Shown: positions 43,493 through 52,935, counted from the stretch's first letter. The stretch is DNA of 64,000 nucleotides from Scoparia ambigualis (GCA_963921215.1 OY992502.1:2790001-2854000); one strand, 5' to 3'. The notes: generated from the sequence alone by a model not told the origin. Translations and numbers: made by a program.

Positions 43493-44742
43493 TGTTGATT
43501 ATTATAATGTTTGAAAATAACAAATTTCCTGAAAGTTATACCCTCAGGCCAAAAACTATCTTCCAGGAAAAGCGTCACCTTGCTCTTCGGTACCTCGATT
43601 TTAAAAGAATTATATTGTCTTAGGGTCTTTGGATTAATTTTGGAAAGAACGACTTTAACTTTCGACCTGTCATATATGTACCGCGATATGTCATCTTCCG
43701 ACGTTTCTAAGGAAACCTTATTAATAAACAAAGACACGTTCATTTCAGCAGCTTTAAATTTGTCGTCAGCTTTAATCGTTCCCTTTCCCAAAGAAGCACT
43801 GAAACGATTTCTTAGCCTCTTCCGCTGCACAGTAAGCCATTGCTCGTCTTGCTTCTCATTTTTCCATTTGCGATCTGACTCTAAGACACGCGCAAACGTT
43901 TTGTTGCCGGCCGGCGTCGATACAACCCGATGAATCATACGAGTGCCTGCGCTCGCGCTGAGGCCCTCCTGCTGCGCCGGGGTGGTTTCGACGTCCGGAA
44001 CCGCCGTACTGGCCTCCACGCACCGATCATCCTTATCGCTGCTAGCACGCGCAAGCGAGACAACGTCATTGGCGCCGCTTCGTGGCGGAGACAAGGATGC
44101 AGCTATGCAACATTTGCCTTGCGATTGCGAAATACTCTCGCTCGTAACCGTAGCGTCACACTTACTGGGACTTGTGTTTTGTTCCACAATGTGAGGTAGG
44201 CCCGTAGGTCCGCTGTCCATATAGTAACTGTCTGTTAAACAACCACCGCCGCCGCCGCGAAATTTATTGACATAGCTATCATAATTATGTAGTGATGGTT
44301 TAGAGTGAGATGTGCTTTTAATTTCTTTGAGTTGGTCGACAGTTATGCATGTTTCTTTTAAAGCCTTTTCCTTTTGAATTATCAGTATATCTTTAAGAAA
44401 TCTTGTTGCATCTATGTGATCGAACTTCACCGGTGGTAATTTTTGCAACTCCCTTGCCACGAATATTGGTGTTTCCTCTGGATCCGTTTCCTTGAAGACA
44501 GCGATAACATCGTAAAGGTCCCGTTGTTCTCGACCCACTCGTTTTCTCGTGATTTTGCGCTTCGATGTCGTTATAGATTCGAACAAAAGACATTTCGCTC
44601 GTTCGATCTCTTCCGCTGAGAAAGCAGAAGAGCATATTCGAACAATACTCTCCTCGTCCATCACGTCCACTTTATTTTGAATGAACGCAAGTACCTCACA
44701 GATGACTATATTGCATACACTACACTTAACTGTACTCGACAT
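43489..44742 (-). CDS. LINE-J ORF1 protein
   Basis: 417 codons from the second in-frame ATG at 44,742 (an ATG 75 bases earlier is also open, but MSSTVKCSVCN fits the family start better). N-terminal C-x2-C pair, then a helical conserved block with SAFSAEEIERAKCLLFES, REQRDLYDVIAVFKETDPEE and ELQKLPPVKFDH. A low-complexity Ser/Thr/Pro middle follows. The C-terminal domain (VSLFINKVSLETSEDDI, RQYNSFKIEVPKSKVT, FLEDSFWPEGITFRKFV) looks like the RRM-like RNA-binding fold of LINE ORF1 proteins. No CCHC knuckle is seen. Likely role: binding LINE RNA. The stop overlaps the ORF2 start. Confidence 0.85.
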   Translation of the reverse strand: MSSTVKCSVCNIVICEVLAFIQNKVDVMDEESIVRICSSAFSAEEIERAKCLLFESITTSKRKITRKRVGREQRDLYDVIAVFKETDPEETPIFVARELQKLPPVKFDHIDATRFLKDILIIQKEKALKETCITVDQLKEIKSTSHSKPSLHNYDSYVNKFRGGGGGCLTDSYYMDSGPTGLPHIVEQNTSPSKCDATVTSESISQSQGKCCIAASLSPPRSGANDVVSLARASSDKDDRCVEASTAVPDVETTPAQQEGLSASAGTRMIHRVVSTPAGNKTFARVLESDRKWKNEKQDEQWLTVQRKRLRNRFSASLGKGTIKADDKFKAAEMNVSLFINKVSLETSEDDISRYIYDRSKVKVVLSKINPKTLRQYNSFKIEVPKSKVTLFLEDSFWPEGITFRKFVIFKHYNNQQ

Positions 44743-44817
44743 TTTTACAACACGGACACGGAACGGGCGCATGCGATACCAGCGCCGTCCGGCGGAAGAC
44801 TTAATACATAACGCCAA

Positions 44818-45502
44818 TATTTTTAAATTGGTTTCATACTAATATTTGTTTTCATATATTTCTTGATCATAAATGTTTTTATAAAGAAAAAGTTAAGTAT
44901 GCAAAACTATAGTTCCGTTGGTTAGGTTAGGTTTTGTGACAAATAACGGAGGGGACCGCAGGCCCCCTGACCCCCTAACTCTTAATCATAGGTGTGTGTA
45001 TTAAAAACAATATTACGAGTTCAAATATTTTCTTAGTAATGACATTATTAAAAAAATATATGATAATTGTCTGTTATGAAAAAAAAGATTATGAGTTTAA
45101 ATTTGTTTTTAGTAATGACAGTATTAATAAAAAAAATATGATAACTGTCTGTTATGAGTTCCTATAGTAGTAGTAAAATTTTATGAACAAAAAAAGTATG
45201 AGGAAAAAAATTAGCAAGAGTGATTATTATGAACACAAATCGGTAAGAAAACAAAAAATAGGAATAATAGTTTTATGTGAGCCAATATGGACCTCAAATT
45301 AAAATATCTCGAACTCTTCCTTGTTACGGAACGCACATCTGTGAGATATGGTTATAACTATCGTCTCTCTGCCCCTCCGAGAAGCGGGCGAGAGTTATGT
45401 ATGTGTCGTTGCAAGATATCAGTTGTCAAAGTACCAATAACCTACTTTGGGTCAGGAAGCATCGTGGTTAACAGCACCTTCTGTTGTACTATTGTTTATT
45501 TG
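44818..45502. other. Region between LINE-J and the gypsy element
   Basis: Has GGTTAGGTTAGGTT at 44,920, then CCGCAGGCCCCCTGACCCCC. A diverged two-unit tandem (period about 76) at 45,013-45,160 shares TTAGTAATGACA and GATAA-TGTCTGTTATGA. No gene recognised. Confidence 0.5.
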
Positions 45503-45613
45503 TGGTAAATAAGACACGTACGTACTAGGCAGCGTTTATTGCAAGACTGAGGGGCCTACCCACCTTACATTGTTATGTTATATTTTCAACCACTACCTAC
45601 ATAATATATACCA
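45503..45613 (-). repeat. 3' LTR of the gypsy element
   Basis: Minus strand TGGTATATATTATG ... GTCTTATTTACCA; identical to the 5' LTR over all 111 bases. Termini form the inverted repeat TGGTA/TACCA. Contains AATAAA (in GCAATAAACGC), a likely polyadenylation signal. Confidence 0.95.
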
Positions 45614-45628
45614 ATACCTCCACCCTTA
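45614..45628 (-). promoter_or_regulatory. Polypurine tract
   Basis: Minus strand AAGGGTGGAGGTAT lies immediately before the 3' LTR start, the expected position for plus-strand priming. Confidence 0.75.
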
Positions 45629-45860
45629 TTTTCTAATTACATTTATTTTAAGTTAACCACTTCCCATACTTGAAGTATTAAATCCGCACATGACTCAGAT
45701 CAACAATTGTCACTTAGTTCTACTTATTGACCTATGTAAATAATATACACTAAGTTTTATAAAAGAACTAAATAATAAACTAAGATTCGTAAGTAACTAG
45801 GTACATCAACAAAATAAATCTTAACAAAACATTAGGTAAACAATAGGTAGGTGTTGCACC

Positions 45861-46247
45861 TTAGAAAAGCTCATCAATCGCAAAACGTATTGGGGGTCTA
45901 CGCTCTCGCCTACGTTTAAAAGTATCTGGTTGTACATCAGTACTATTTTCCGACACACTGGGTAACATTGTATTTCGCAGCGGTGACGCTGGTGAAGCCG
46001 GCTCCGGTGGTGACCTGGGCGTCGTCATCGCCTCATCGGCCGGTTCCACTGCACACTCCTCTGATGTACGATTTATATTTTCCTTTTCCGGTACTACTAA
46101 TAAACTGGATCGACGCTGTACGGGTTTAGGCGGTATATGTAACTTCTCCGTACTGCAAGATATTCTACGTCTTAATTGGTCGATATGTCTGTGAACCTCG
46201 GAACCGTTTTCAAACCTTATTGTATAATCAGTGTTACCATTTTTTTT
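45861..46247 (-). pseudogene. gypsy pol C-terminal tail, out of frame
   Basis: Continues the integrase frame after an A9 run (46,240-46,248): GSEVHRHIDQLRRR near the start, a Pro/Ser-rich stretch (PRSPPEPASPASPLRN), then RRRERRPPIRFAIDELF and stop at 45,861. The HRHIDQL and terminal FAIDELF-like pattern resembles the end of K02A2.6-type (Mag) integrases. Reached only if the A-run frameshift is bypassed. Confidence 0.75.
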
Positions 46248-47798
46248 TCAATCTTACCCGGTACCCATTTATCCCTAGAACAGTAGTCGCGACACCACAC
46301 GCTTTCACCCTGCTCAAGGTCACGCTGGCGGGTCGCCGGCGCCTGTGTCGCCTCCTCGTCTCTCGCTTTGTTCCGTTCGTGTATTCTTTGTAATCGATCC
46401 GGTTTTAATTTATCTAGACGCATTCGTAGACTCCTACCTTGTAATATTTTTGCGGGGCTATCGCCGGTCGTGTAGTGCTCGGTATTCCTATACGCTAACA
46501 AGAATCTATTTAACGCAGTATCTGTATCGACTTTCTGTTTAATCGCTTTTTGAATTGCACGTTTGCATATTTTAACGGCATTTTCCGCTGCTCCGTTCGA
46601 AGCCGGATGATATGGTGCGGAAAAAAGATGATCTATTCCGTTGTTCTTTAGGAAGCTACCAAACTCCATACTGGAAAATGGAGGCCCGTTATCACTAACT
46701 ACCTGTTTTGGCAACCCAAACCTAGCCCACAATTCTCGTAACACTGTAATGACTGCCGAAGCCGTGGTACTTTTCATTTTAATAGCTTCTATCCACTTCG
46801 AACAAGCATCTATTACAATTAAATACTTTGTACCTAATATGGGGCCTAAAAAATCGAGATGTAGTCTAGACCAAGGACGATCAGGCCAGGGCCAGGGACT
46901 AGGGGTGTGCGCAGGCGGCGCGGCCGCAACGCTGGCACACACTTCGCATGCGCGGCATACTGCTTCCAGCGCTTCGTCTACCCCCGGCCACCATACGTAG
47001 CTCCTAGCTAATGCTTTTGTTTTCACTATCCCCATGTGGGATTCATGCAACTCGTCGAGTACCTTATTTCTGCTTAAAGCTGGGACTACTAAACGGTGAC
47101 CCCACATAACACAACCTAACTCACAGTAAAGTTCATTTTGTCTATTAAAATATGGTTTCAACTCCTTTATGGTTATATCCTTAGGCCAGCCATCCGAGAT
47201 GTAGCTAATCACTCTACTCAATATCGGGTCCGATGCCGTTTGTTTTTTTATAATTTTATAATCTAACAAGAGGGCTTCCGATGCGAAATGTAAGTATGTT
47301 TGTTCGGGCAATTCGTCCTCGGCAGCGATCACTTCTTCTTTATGAGTTTTAATCAAACGCGAAAGAGCATCGGCTGTGTTTTTATCTGTATTTACATACT
47401 CGATTTTGAAATCATATGCGGTGAGCTTAATCGCCCAACGCTGCAGCCGACTCGCCGCCGTGTTCGGAATGCCTACATTGGGCCCAAAGATACTGACCAG
47501 AGGCTTATGGTCGGTGCGCAAAACGAACTGTCTACCATACAGATACTGATGAAATTTTTCAATAGAGAATATGATGGCTAATGCTTCTTTATGTATCTGA
47601 CTGTAATTAGTCTCCGCGCTGGTGAGTGCGCGCGACGCGTACGCGACCGGCCGCTCCGAGCCGTCCGGCGCGCGCTGCTCCAGCACGGCGCCGAGGCCGC
47701 GCGCGCTCGCGTCGCACGTCACCACACTCACCCGCGACATATCATAATGTACTAACACCTCAGCACTACACAATACTTTTTTAACTTGTTCAAAAGAC
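46217..47798 (-). CDS. gypsy pol: RNase H and integrase
   Basis: Open for over 518 codons; the first ATG is 47,773 but the frame is entered from the gag-pol ORF after the A8 run at 47,799-47,806. RNase H: VVTCDASARGLGAVLEQ, HKEALAI, LRTDHKPL. Integrase zinc-binding region: LHESHMG ... VCRACEVC. Core: HLDFLGP (Asp), VVSDNGPPF (Asp), HPASNGAAENAV (Glu). All catalytic residues are present. C-terminal part GESVWCRDYCSRDKWVPGKI is the usual strand-binding region. Stops early at 46,217 after the second A-run. Confidence 0.9.
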
Positions 47799-50135
47799 TT
47801 TTTTTTGTTCCTTTCCCCAGCTATAATGTTTCCCTTTCTTTAATAAGCTATATAGTGGCATTAAATATGATGACAAGTTTTTTACAAATTTCCCGTAAAA
47901 ATTTACCATTCCTAAAAATGATTTTAGTTCGGTTGTGTTCTGTGGTGGTGGCATGTCGACTATAGCTTTTACTTTATTCGAATTTACTCGCACCCCATTC
48001 TTATCTATTACAAATCCTAAGTATTCAACATTTTCTGACAAAAATTTACATTTACTTTTCTTAATTTTCAATCCGTTTGTATCTAAAATTCCTAAAACCT
48101 TTTCGATCGATTTTAAATGTTCAGATAAGGTTTTATTTTTTATCAAAATATCGTCATAGAAAATAATAACCTCCGGTACGTCCTTGAATATTTTTTCCAT
48201 AAACTTCTGAAATATACCTGGGCTCGACGCCAACCCGTACACTAACCTGTTATATTTTAACAATCCCCGATGTGTGTTAATGACTGTATAAGCTCTCGAG
48301 GACTCACTAAGGACTAATTGATTGTAAGCTTGAGAGAGGTCTAATTTAGAAAAGTACTGATATCCACTTAAATTACTAAGCAAGTCGTCTACTTTAGGAA
48401 CCGGGTACCTATCGACCATTAAGACGCGATTAAGAGTTACCTTGTAGTCTGCACAAATACGTATACCGCCATCCGCCTTATTTGCGATAACCAGAGGAGT
48501 GGCCCAGTCGGAGCGCTCCACGGGCTCGACGACGCCCGCGCGCAGCATGGCGTCAAGCTCGGCGTCGACCCGCGGCCGCAGCGCATACGGCACCGGCCGC
48601 GCGCGGCAGAACACCGGCCCAGCGCCCTCCCGCACGTGCGGCGACACCGGCTCGCCGCGGTACCGTCCCAGTGTGCCGTCGAATAGTGACTCATGTCTGC
48701 GAATTATATCGTTCAATAATTTATTGTCGTCTTTCCCTTCACTCACATTATATAAACATATTTTAGGTACTTCTATTCCTAGTTCAAAAAGCCATTGTCG
48801 GCCTATCAATGTAGTGGTGCCATTATCTATTACATACAAATCTAATATTTTCTTAATGTTATTATAAACTACTGCGACTTCTAAATAACCGAGTGGACGT
48901 ATTATGGAGCCATCGTAAAATTTTAAATTTATGTTACAAGACTGCAATTTTAATTTATTAAAGTTTTCTCTATACGTTTTTGCGCTTATACATGACAAAA
49001 CGGAACCGGTATCTATTTCCATACTTAATGATTTATTATGCACTAACAAACTGATACATACCGGTTTGTAATCGGTTAAGGACATTTGAAACATTGGTTC
49101 CGTGCAATCCTCGTGGCCATATTGTTCGTGTTCGTCCTTCATCTGGCCCTCGCTTGTGCTTCCTACCGCTTCATCGTGAGACTCATGAGACGAGCATAAC
49201 TGTCCCTGAGCCCAGTAGTGGGCCGCGGCTCGAGTGCCGCCGCCTCGCCCCCACGCGCGCGCCCTCTGGCCGCCTCCCGCGCCTTCTCCCAGCCGCGCGC
49301 CGCTCGCCCCGCTCGCACCGCCGCCGCCGCCGCTCGCCCCGCTCGCACCGCCGCCGCCGCCGCTGCGCCCGCGCCCGCTGTAGCCGTTGAAGGTCATGCG
49401 CTCCCCGCGTGGCCGATTCTGAGCAATTCCGCCCACCTCGAACTCGAGTCTTGCATTTTTATTTGGACACATTCTTCTCAAGTGCCCTATGCTTCTACAG
49501 TAACTGCATTGATAACTTTTGTACCGACAATTTTCTGCCTTATGCCCGTTCTCTCCGCACGTCATACATTTCAGGTTATAATTTATTTTATTGACATGAG
49601 CTGTATGGTCAGATCGATCTACTGCAACTGCATTTTTCTCTGCGGCTTCGAGCGTTGTAGCCAGCTTTAACGCCTTATTGTAGGTAATGCTATCATCCTC
49701 TGCAAATAATCTTTCCCTTGACGAATCACTAATTATCCCGCAGATAAACTGGTCCCGTAAGTTTTCTTCTAGTGTTTTCCCAAAATCACAGGTTTTAGCT
49801 AGTTTTTTTAATTCTGCCGTATAATCAGCGATCGTTTCGCCATCTCTCTGCCGGCGTTGTCGAAACCTATAACGTTCCGCCATAATGGATGGTTTTGGCT
49901 GAAGGTGGTTTTTCATTATTTCTACGGCTTCTTCATATGTTAATTTTGAAGGACATTTTGGGCTGGCTAATGTTGATAACAATAAATACGCTTCCTCACC
50001 CATCACCGCGATTAATGTTGGTAATTGCACCTCACTACCCACTTTGTTCGCGAGAAAGTACATCTCTAGACGTTCACAATACGCAGTCCAATTTCCGGAT
50101 TTCACTTCAAACTCTTGTATTTTCCCGATACTCAT
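47790..50135 (-). CDS. gypsy gag-protease-RT fused ORF
   Basis: About 781 codons from the ATG at 50,135 (MSIGKIQEFEV; an upstream in-frame ATG at 50,186 adds 17 residues and seems less likely). Capsid-type region ~1-190, then two zinc knuckles CMTCGENGHKAENC and CSYCRSIGHLRRMC (~195-230), a Gly-rich repeat with two GGGGGASGAS units, and a His-rich linker. The protease has MEIDTGSVLSC. RT has RICADYK, YFSKLDLSQAYNQL (first Asp), YGLASSPGIFQKFME and IIFYDDILI (catalytic pair), then YLGFVIDKNG. The frame ends at 47,790 just after an A8 run, where RNase H continues in another frame. Gag and Pol are in one frame with no frameshift or stop between them. Confidence 0.92.
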   Translation of the reverse strand: MSIGKIQEFEVKSGNWTAYCERLEMYFLANKVGSEVQLPTLIAVMGEEAYLLLSTLASPKCPSKLTYEEAVEIMKNHLQPKPSIMAERYRFRQRRQRDGETIADYTAELKKLAKTCDFGKTLEENLRDQFICGIISDSSRERLFAEDDSITYNKALKLATTLEAAEKNAVAVDRSDHTAHVNKINYNLKCMTCGENGHKAENCRYKSYQCSYCRSIGHLRRMCPNKNARLEFEVGGIAQNRPRGERMTFNGYSGRGRSGGGGGASGASGGGGGASGASGARLGEGAGGGQRARAWGRGGGTRAAAHYWAQGQLCSSHESHDEAVGSTSEGQMKDEHEQYGHEDCTEPMFQMSLTDYKPVCISLLVHNKSLSMEIDTGSVLSCISAKTYRENFNKLKLQSCNINLKFYDGSIIRPLGYLEVAVVYNNIKKILDLYVIDNGTTTLIGRQWLFELGIEVPKICLYNVSEGKDDNKLLNDIIRRHESLFDGTLGRYRGEPVSPHVREGAGPVFCRARPVPYALRPRVDAELDAMLRAGVVEPVERSDWATPLVIANKADGGIRICADYKVTLNRVLMVDRYPVPKVDDLLSNLSGYQYFSKLDLSQAYNQLVLSESSRAYTVINTHRGLLKYNRLVYGLASSPGIFQKFMEKIFKDVPEVIIFYDDILIKNKTLSEHLKSIEKVLGILDTNGLKIKKSKCKFLSENVEYLGFVIDKNGVRVNSNKVKAIVDMPPPQNTTELKSFLGMVNFYGKFVKNLSSYLMPLYSLLKKGKHYSWGKEQKKVF

Positions 50136-50200
50136 GTTTAAAATAAATATATTTATTTTTATAGGTAAGTAAGTAAAACGTTTCACTTCCGCGTGCTGTC

Positions 50201-50220
50201 CGTCAAACTCCTCGTCGCCA
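50201..50220 (-). promoter_or_regulatory. Primer-binding region next to the 5' LTR
   Basis: One base after the LTR the minus strand reads TGGCGACGAGGAGTTTGA, starting TGG as needed to pair with a tRNA CCA end. The tRNA is not identified. Confidence 0.7.
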
Positions 50221-50221
50221 A

Positions 50222-50332
50222 TGGTAAATAAGACACGTACGTACTAGGCAGCGTTTATTGCAAGACTGAGGGGCCTACCCACCTTACATTGTTATGTTAT
50301 ATTTTCAACCACTACCTACATAATATATACCA
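50222..50332 (-). repeat. 5' LTR of the gypsy element
   Basis: Identical to 45,503-45,613. Confidence 0.95.
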
Positions 50333-50337
50333 ATTTG

Positions 50338-50710
50338 GAGAGGCCAGCAATGAATTGACTACTTAAAATATTTAGAATACAAACAATCCAAAGTCAGCCT
50401 CTTCGAATACCTTGGTTTGTAAATACAAAATTAAATAGAAGTGACATTAAGTTACTTCTTAGAGTTAGATCCGGTCACTATCTATCGAAGAAGTTTGCTC
50501 ACTTAATGAAAAATTAAAGCTCACCCAATTGTAACACATGTGGGAAATGCGAAGACATACAACATCTATTGATGGAGTGTGACAGGAATCGAGGGGAAAG
50601 GGAATCATTAATTAACAAATTTAATATTAACTGTTTCGATGTAGGCATTATTCAAGGAATTTTACACAACCCAAATTCGGATGTTGCTAAAACTCTGTGT
50701 AATTGGTAAA
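50338..50710 (+). pseudogene. LINE ORF2 C-terminal fragment (zinc-knuckle tail)
   Basis: In one frame: RIPWFVNTKLNRSDIKLLLR, VRSGHYLSKKFAHLMKN, an in-frame stop (at AATTAAAGC), CNTCGKCEDIQHLLMEC (a C-x2-C ... H-x4-C tail), NPNSDVAKTLCNW and the stop at 50,707. This is the C-terminus typical of I/Jockey/R1-group ORF2 proteins that follow an RNase H domain. It begins right at the gypsy target duplication, so the gypsy element may have landed in this LINE. Confidence 0.75.
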
Positions 50711-50840
50711 GTTTTGTGGTGAGTGACTCTTACTTCCCTCAAATTTTAATAGGTTTAAGGTTATAGTGTATGGACACAAAGGCAAAAATCCACAAAAATA
50801 ATAAAGATTTAAAAAATATATATATATATTAATAATATAC

Positions 50841-51020
50841 ATGCATACATACTCTCACGTCTATTATTCCCAAAGGGTTAGTCATGGAGGCAACTGCACA
50901 TGTGCCCAGCGTGATAGATAGTGAGCATATCGCTGCTTTATGTTGTTGAATGTATGCGTATAACCTGTTAGTCGCATTTTACGACACCTAAGACTAGAGA
51001 TGGGTTGATAATTCTTTTCA
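50841..51020 (-). repeat. Family A repeat, copy 13 (diverged)
   Basis: Left tail ATGCATACATAC, then TCCCAAAGGGTTAGTC and a shortened body ending TGAAAAGAATTATC on the minus strand; the most diverged copy in the window. Confidence 0.7.
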
Positions 51021-51114
51021 TAATAAGCCGCTACCACACAGCATAGAATGAAAACATAAAGAAAAGAAAAGCAGTATGAAAGGTTAAAGTTACTGGGGGT
51101 TAAAGTTACTCGCG

Positions 51115-51362
51115 TCCGTAGGTTAACCCTTGAGACCCTACACGTGACCCCTGGGTGGTGCTAAATGAGTGACACTGACTGAGTGGTAGAGCCACGCTGC
51201 GTTGCAACACGCATTGGGCCGGCTCGCCCGGGGTACCTAATACCACCCTCTCACGGATATTCAGCGAAAAATAATGGCACTTGGTGCTGTTGTGTTTCGT
51301 CCGGCCAGTGAGGGTTCCGGAGGCCTTCCCCCCCCCCCCCCCTCACAATTCCTATTCCTTCC
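51115..51362 (+). repeat. Family F repeat, 5' part
   Basis: CCGGCTCGCCCGGGGTACC, TTCGTCCGGCCAGTGAGGGT, a C14 run (51,328-51,342), CACAATTCCTATTCCTTCC and then TTAA, where the next element inserted. Matches the reversed copy at 37,690-37,775. Confidence 0.6.
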
Positions 51363-51728
51363 TTAAGAGGGTTTACGCATTTCGGTTTCCCATACAAATT
51401 TCCAAGTTGAAATTTTCAAAAAGCAGTAAACCAATTTTGATGAAACTCAGCATGCTGAAGTAAAATATAGTAATCTAAATAGTTTGTTGAAAACATTTCT
51501 AAAAAACGTTTATTTAACTGAGTTATTTCGATTTTAAACTTTCTATAATGGACTTTAAATCGCAATAACTCAGCCAAATAAACCTTTTTTAGAAATGTTT
51601 TCAACAAACTATTTAGATCTCTATATTTTACTTTAGCATGCAAAGTTTCTTTAAAATTAGCTTTTTGGTCTTTAAAAATTTCGACTTGGATAATTGTACG
51701 GGAAACCAATATGCGTAAACCTTCTTAA
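51363..51728. mobile_element. Hairpin MITE with TTAA target duplication
   Basis: TTAA at 51,363-51,366 and at 51,725-51,728 flank a 358-bp palindromic element: GAGGGTTTACGCAT on the left and its complement (reading ATGCGTAAACCTTC) on the right. The arms match along most of their length (TTTTGTTGAAAACATTTCTA-type segments in both). TTAA preference suggests mobilisation by a piggyBac-type transposase; inference. Confidence 0.8.
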
Positions 51729-52640
51729 CCCGTCGAGCGTCATATGTACGTATGGGTGTACAAAATAGTTGAGAGTCATGCGTGTCTCTTGTACTTACCG
51801 GTGTACAACAGACTTGGCTCAGATTGGTCGTTTTATTTTAACCGGTCCGAGTTGTAGTATACAAGTTTTGGCTATCAGTGAATTTTCTATAGTCCTTATA
51901 GATTAAATTAACATATCTAGTGGGATTCGGACCAAACGAAATATTTTCGAGAAAAAAAGAAAACCAAATGTTACTGCAGTTATGAGCGGACGTCAGCCAT
52001 ATTGGTGAAAAGTTGTGTTGTTGTGATTTGTTTTTATGATGTTATCTCGACGTAAAATATGAGTTTTCGTATGATTCTTATCTATATTTACTGGAAACTT
52101 AATACAGATTTTGTGCAATGCAATAGTTGTGTAATATAGTGGCAATTTAGATTAAACGAAGAGCTAGAAGTATAATTATAATATTTTGATTTTGCTAACA
52201 ACTATGGCTAACATTGTGTGTTATAAAGTGCTGTAATTTTCTTCATATTTTGATTTTTTTGATAAAAGTGATTATAAACATTAATCAATTTGTAGATTAT
52301 TTCATCAGCAACCTTTTTTATTTACAGTTAGACATATGTACTTTTAGGTCACATGTACACGGGCCGGCCACTTTTAATGGCGGCGGTTGTTTATTTTGGT
52401 TCCTAAGTTAAAATCGTTTTGTGAGTGAAGTTCAGTGCCAAAGTGTTTATGATTCATGTGACCGGTGCGTAGTAATGTAAACTAAAAAGTTATTATATCA
52501 ATTGTGTTGTGTGTCGTTTGTTAATTATTATAACAAACAGTAAAACCAAAGGTTACCTTTATGAAATATTGAAAACAAAAGAAAATCGTTCCAGTGCCAC
52601 TACAAGTAAGTCTTTATTGTTCATTCTAAGTAGTTAACTA
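51725..52640 (+). other. Possible piggyBac-like 5' terminus and leader
   Basis: TTAACCCGTCGAGCGTCATA has the TTAACCC start common at piggyBac-type ends, followed by subterminal repeats (GTACGTATGGGTGTACAA, GTACTTACCGGTGTACAAC). No transposase frame is found downstream and no matching right end was located; the rest is AT-rich and unassigned. Confidence 0.3.
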
Positions 52641-52785
52641 CGTACAAAAACTCATACAGAAAAGAATGACACCTCATTCACGCGATAATCTCGTATAGTT
52701 ATTACGCAATAAATATTTTTCCATAATCAAACAATAAAAAAGTGATGTATCGCAAAATGCCTGACACGTAAAGCATTTAATGATT

Positions 52786-52935
52786 TAGGGTGGCTGATCG
52801 GCCACGGGTTAAACCTATTCCCTTAAAGGCCGGCAACGCGTCTGCGATTCCTCTGGTTTGCGGGTGTCCAAGGGCGGCGGTGATTGCTCTCCATCAAGTG
52901 ACCCGCCTGCAGGTTTGCCTCCTTCTTTTAAAAAT
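52786..52935 (+). repeat. Family F repeat, 3' part
   Basis: TAAAGGCCGGCAACGCGTCT, TTTGCGGGTGTCCAAGGGCG, GCGGTGATTGCTCTCCATCA and GGTTTGCCTCC. I recognise this string as a common lepidopteran repeat end. Confidence 0.6.

Larger units (their letters stand above)
40670..44817 (-). mobile_element. LINE-J copy 2, nearly complete non-LTR retrotransposon
   Basis: Reading down the minus strand: short 5' UTR, ORF1 (stop 43,489), ORF2 endonuclease, linker, RT and C-terminus (stop 40,743), then a 3' UTR with CTAACATAGGTATTAAGTC and TTAATAAACAT ending in a T-run. ORF1 and ORF2 overlap as ATGA. Two frameshifts break ORF2 (near 42,740 and near 42,500), and the RT lacks the YxDD segment, so this copy cannot move by itself. 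Exact ends are not fixed. Confidence 0.85.
45503..50332 (-). mobile_element. Complete Ty3/gypsy retrotransposon, Mag-like
   Basis: 4,830 bp bounded by identical 111-bp LTRs and flanked by ATTTG on both sides (45,498-45,502 and 50,333-50,337). Minus-strand order: 5' LTR, primer-binding region, gag with two CCHC knuckles, protease, RT, RNase H, integrase, tail, polypurine tract, 3' LTR. Very short LTRs and two CCHC motifs in a joined gag-pol recall the Mag lineage, first known from silkworm; that placement is inference. No envelope gene. Identical LTRs mean a recent insertion, although 111 bp gives little resolution. Confidence 0.95.

Noticed and set aside
43511..44199. Plus-strand frames across LINE-J ORF1
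   Set aside because: Antisense shadows; the minus strand has the conserved protein.
44900..44960. GGTTAGGTTAGGTT as telomeric repeat
   Set aside because: Only two to three units; such short runs are common in insect genomes and carry no telomere meaning alone.
48437..49670. GC-rich frames on either strand inside gypsy gag-pol
   Set aside because: Shadow frames produced by the GC-rich glycine and linker region.
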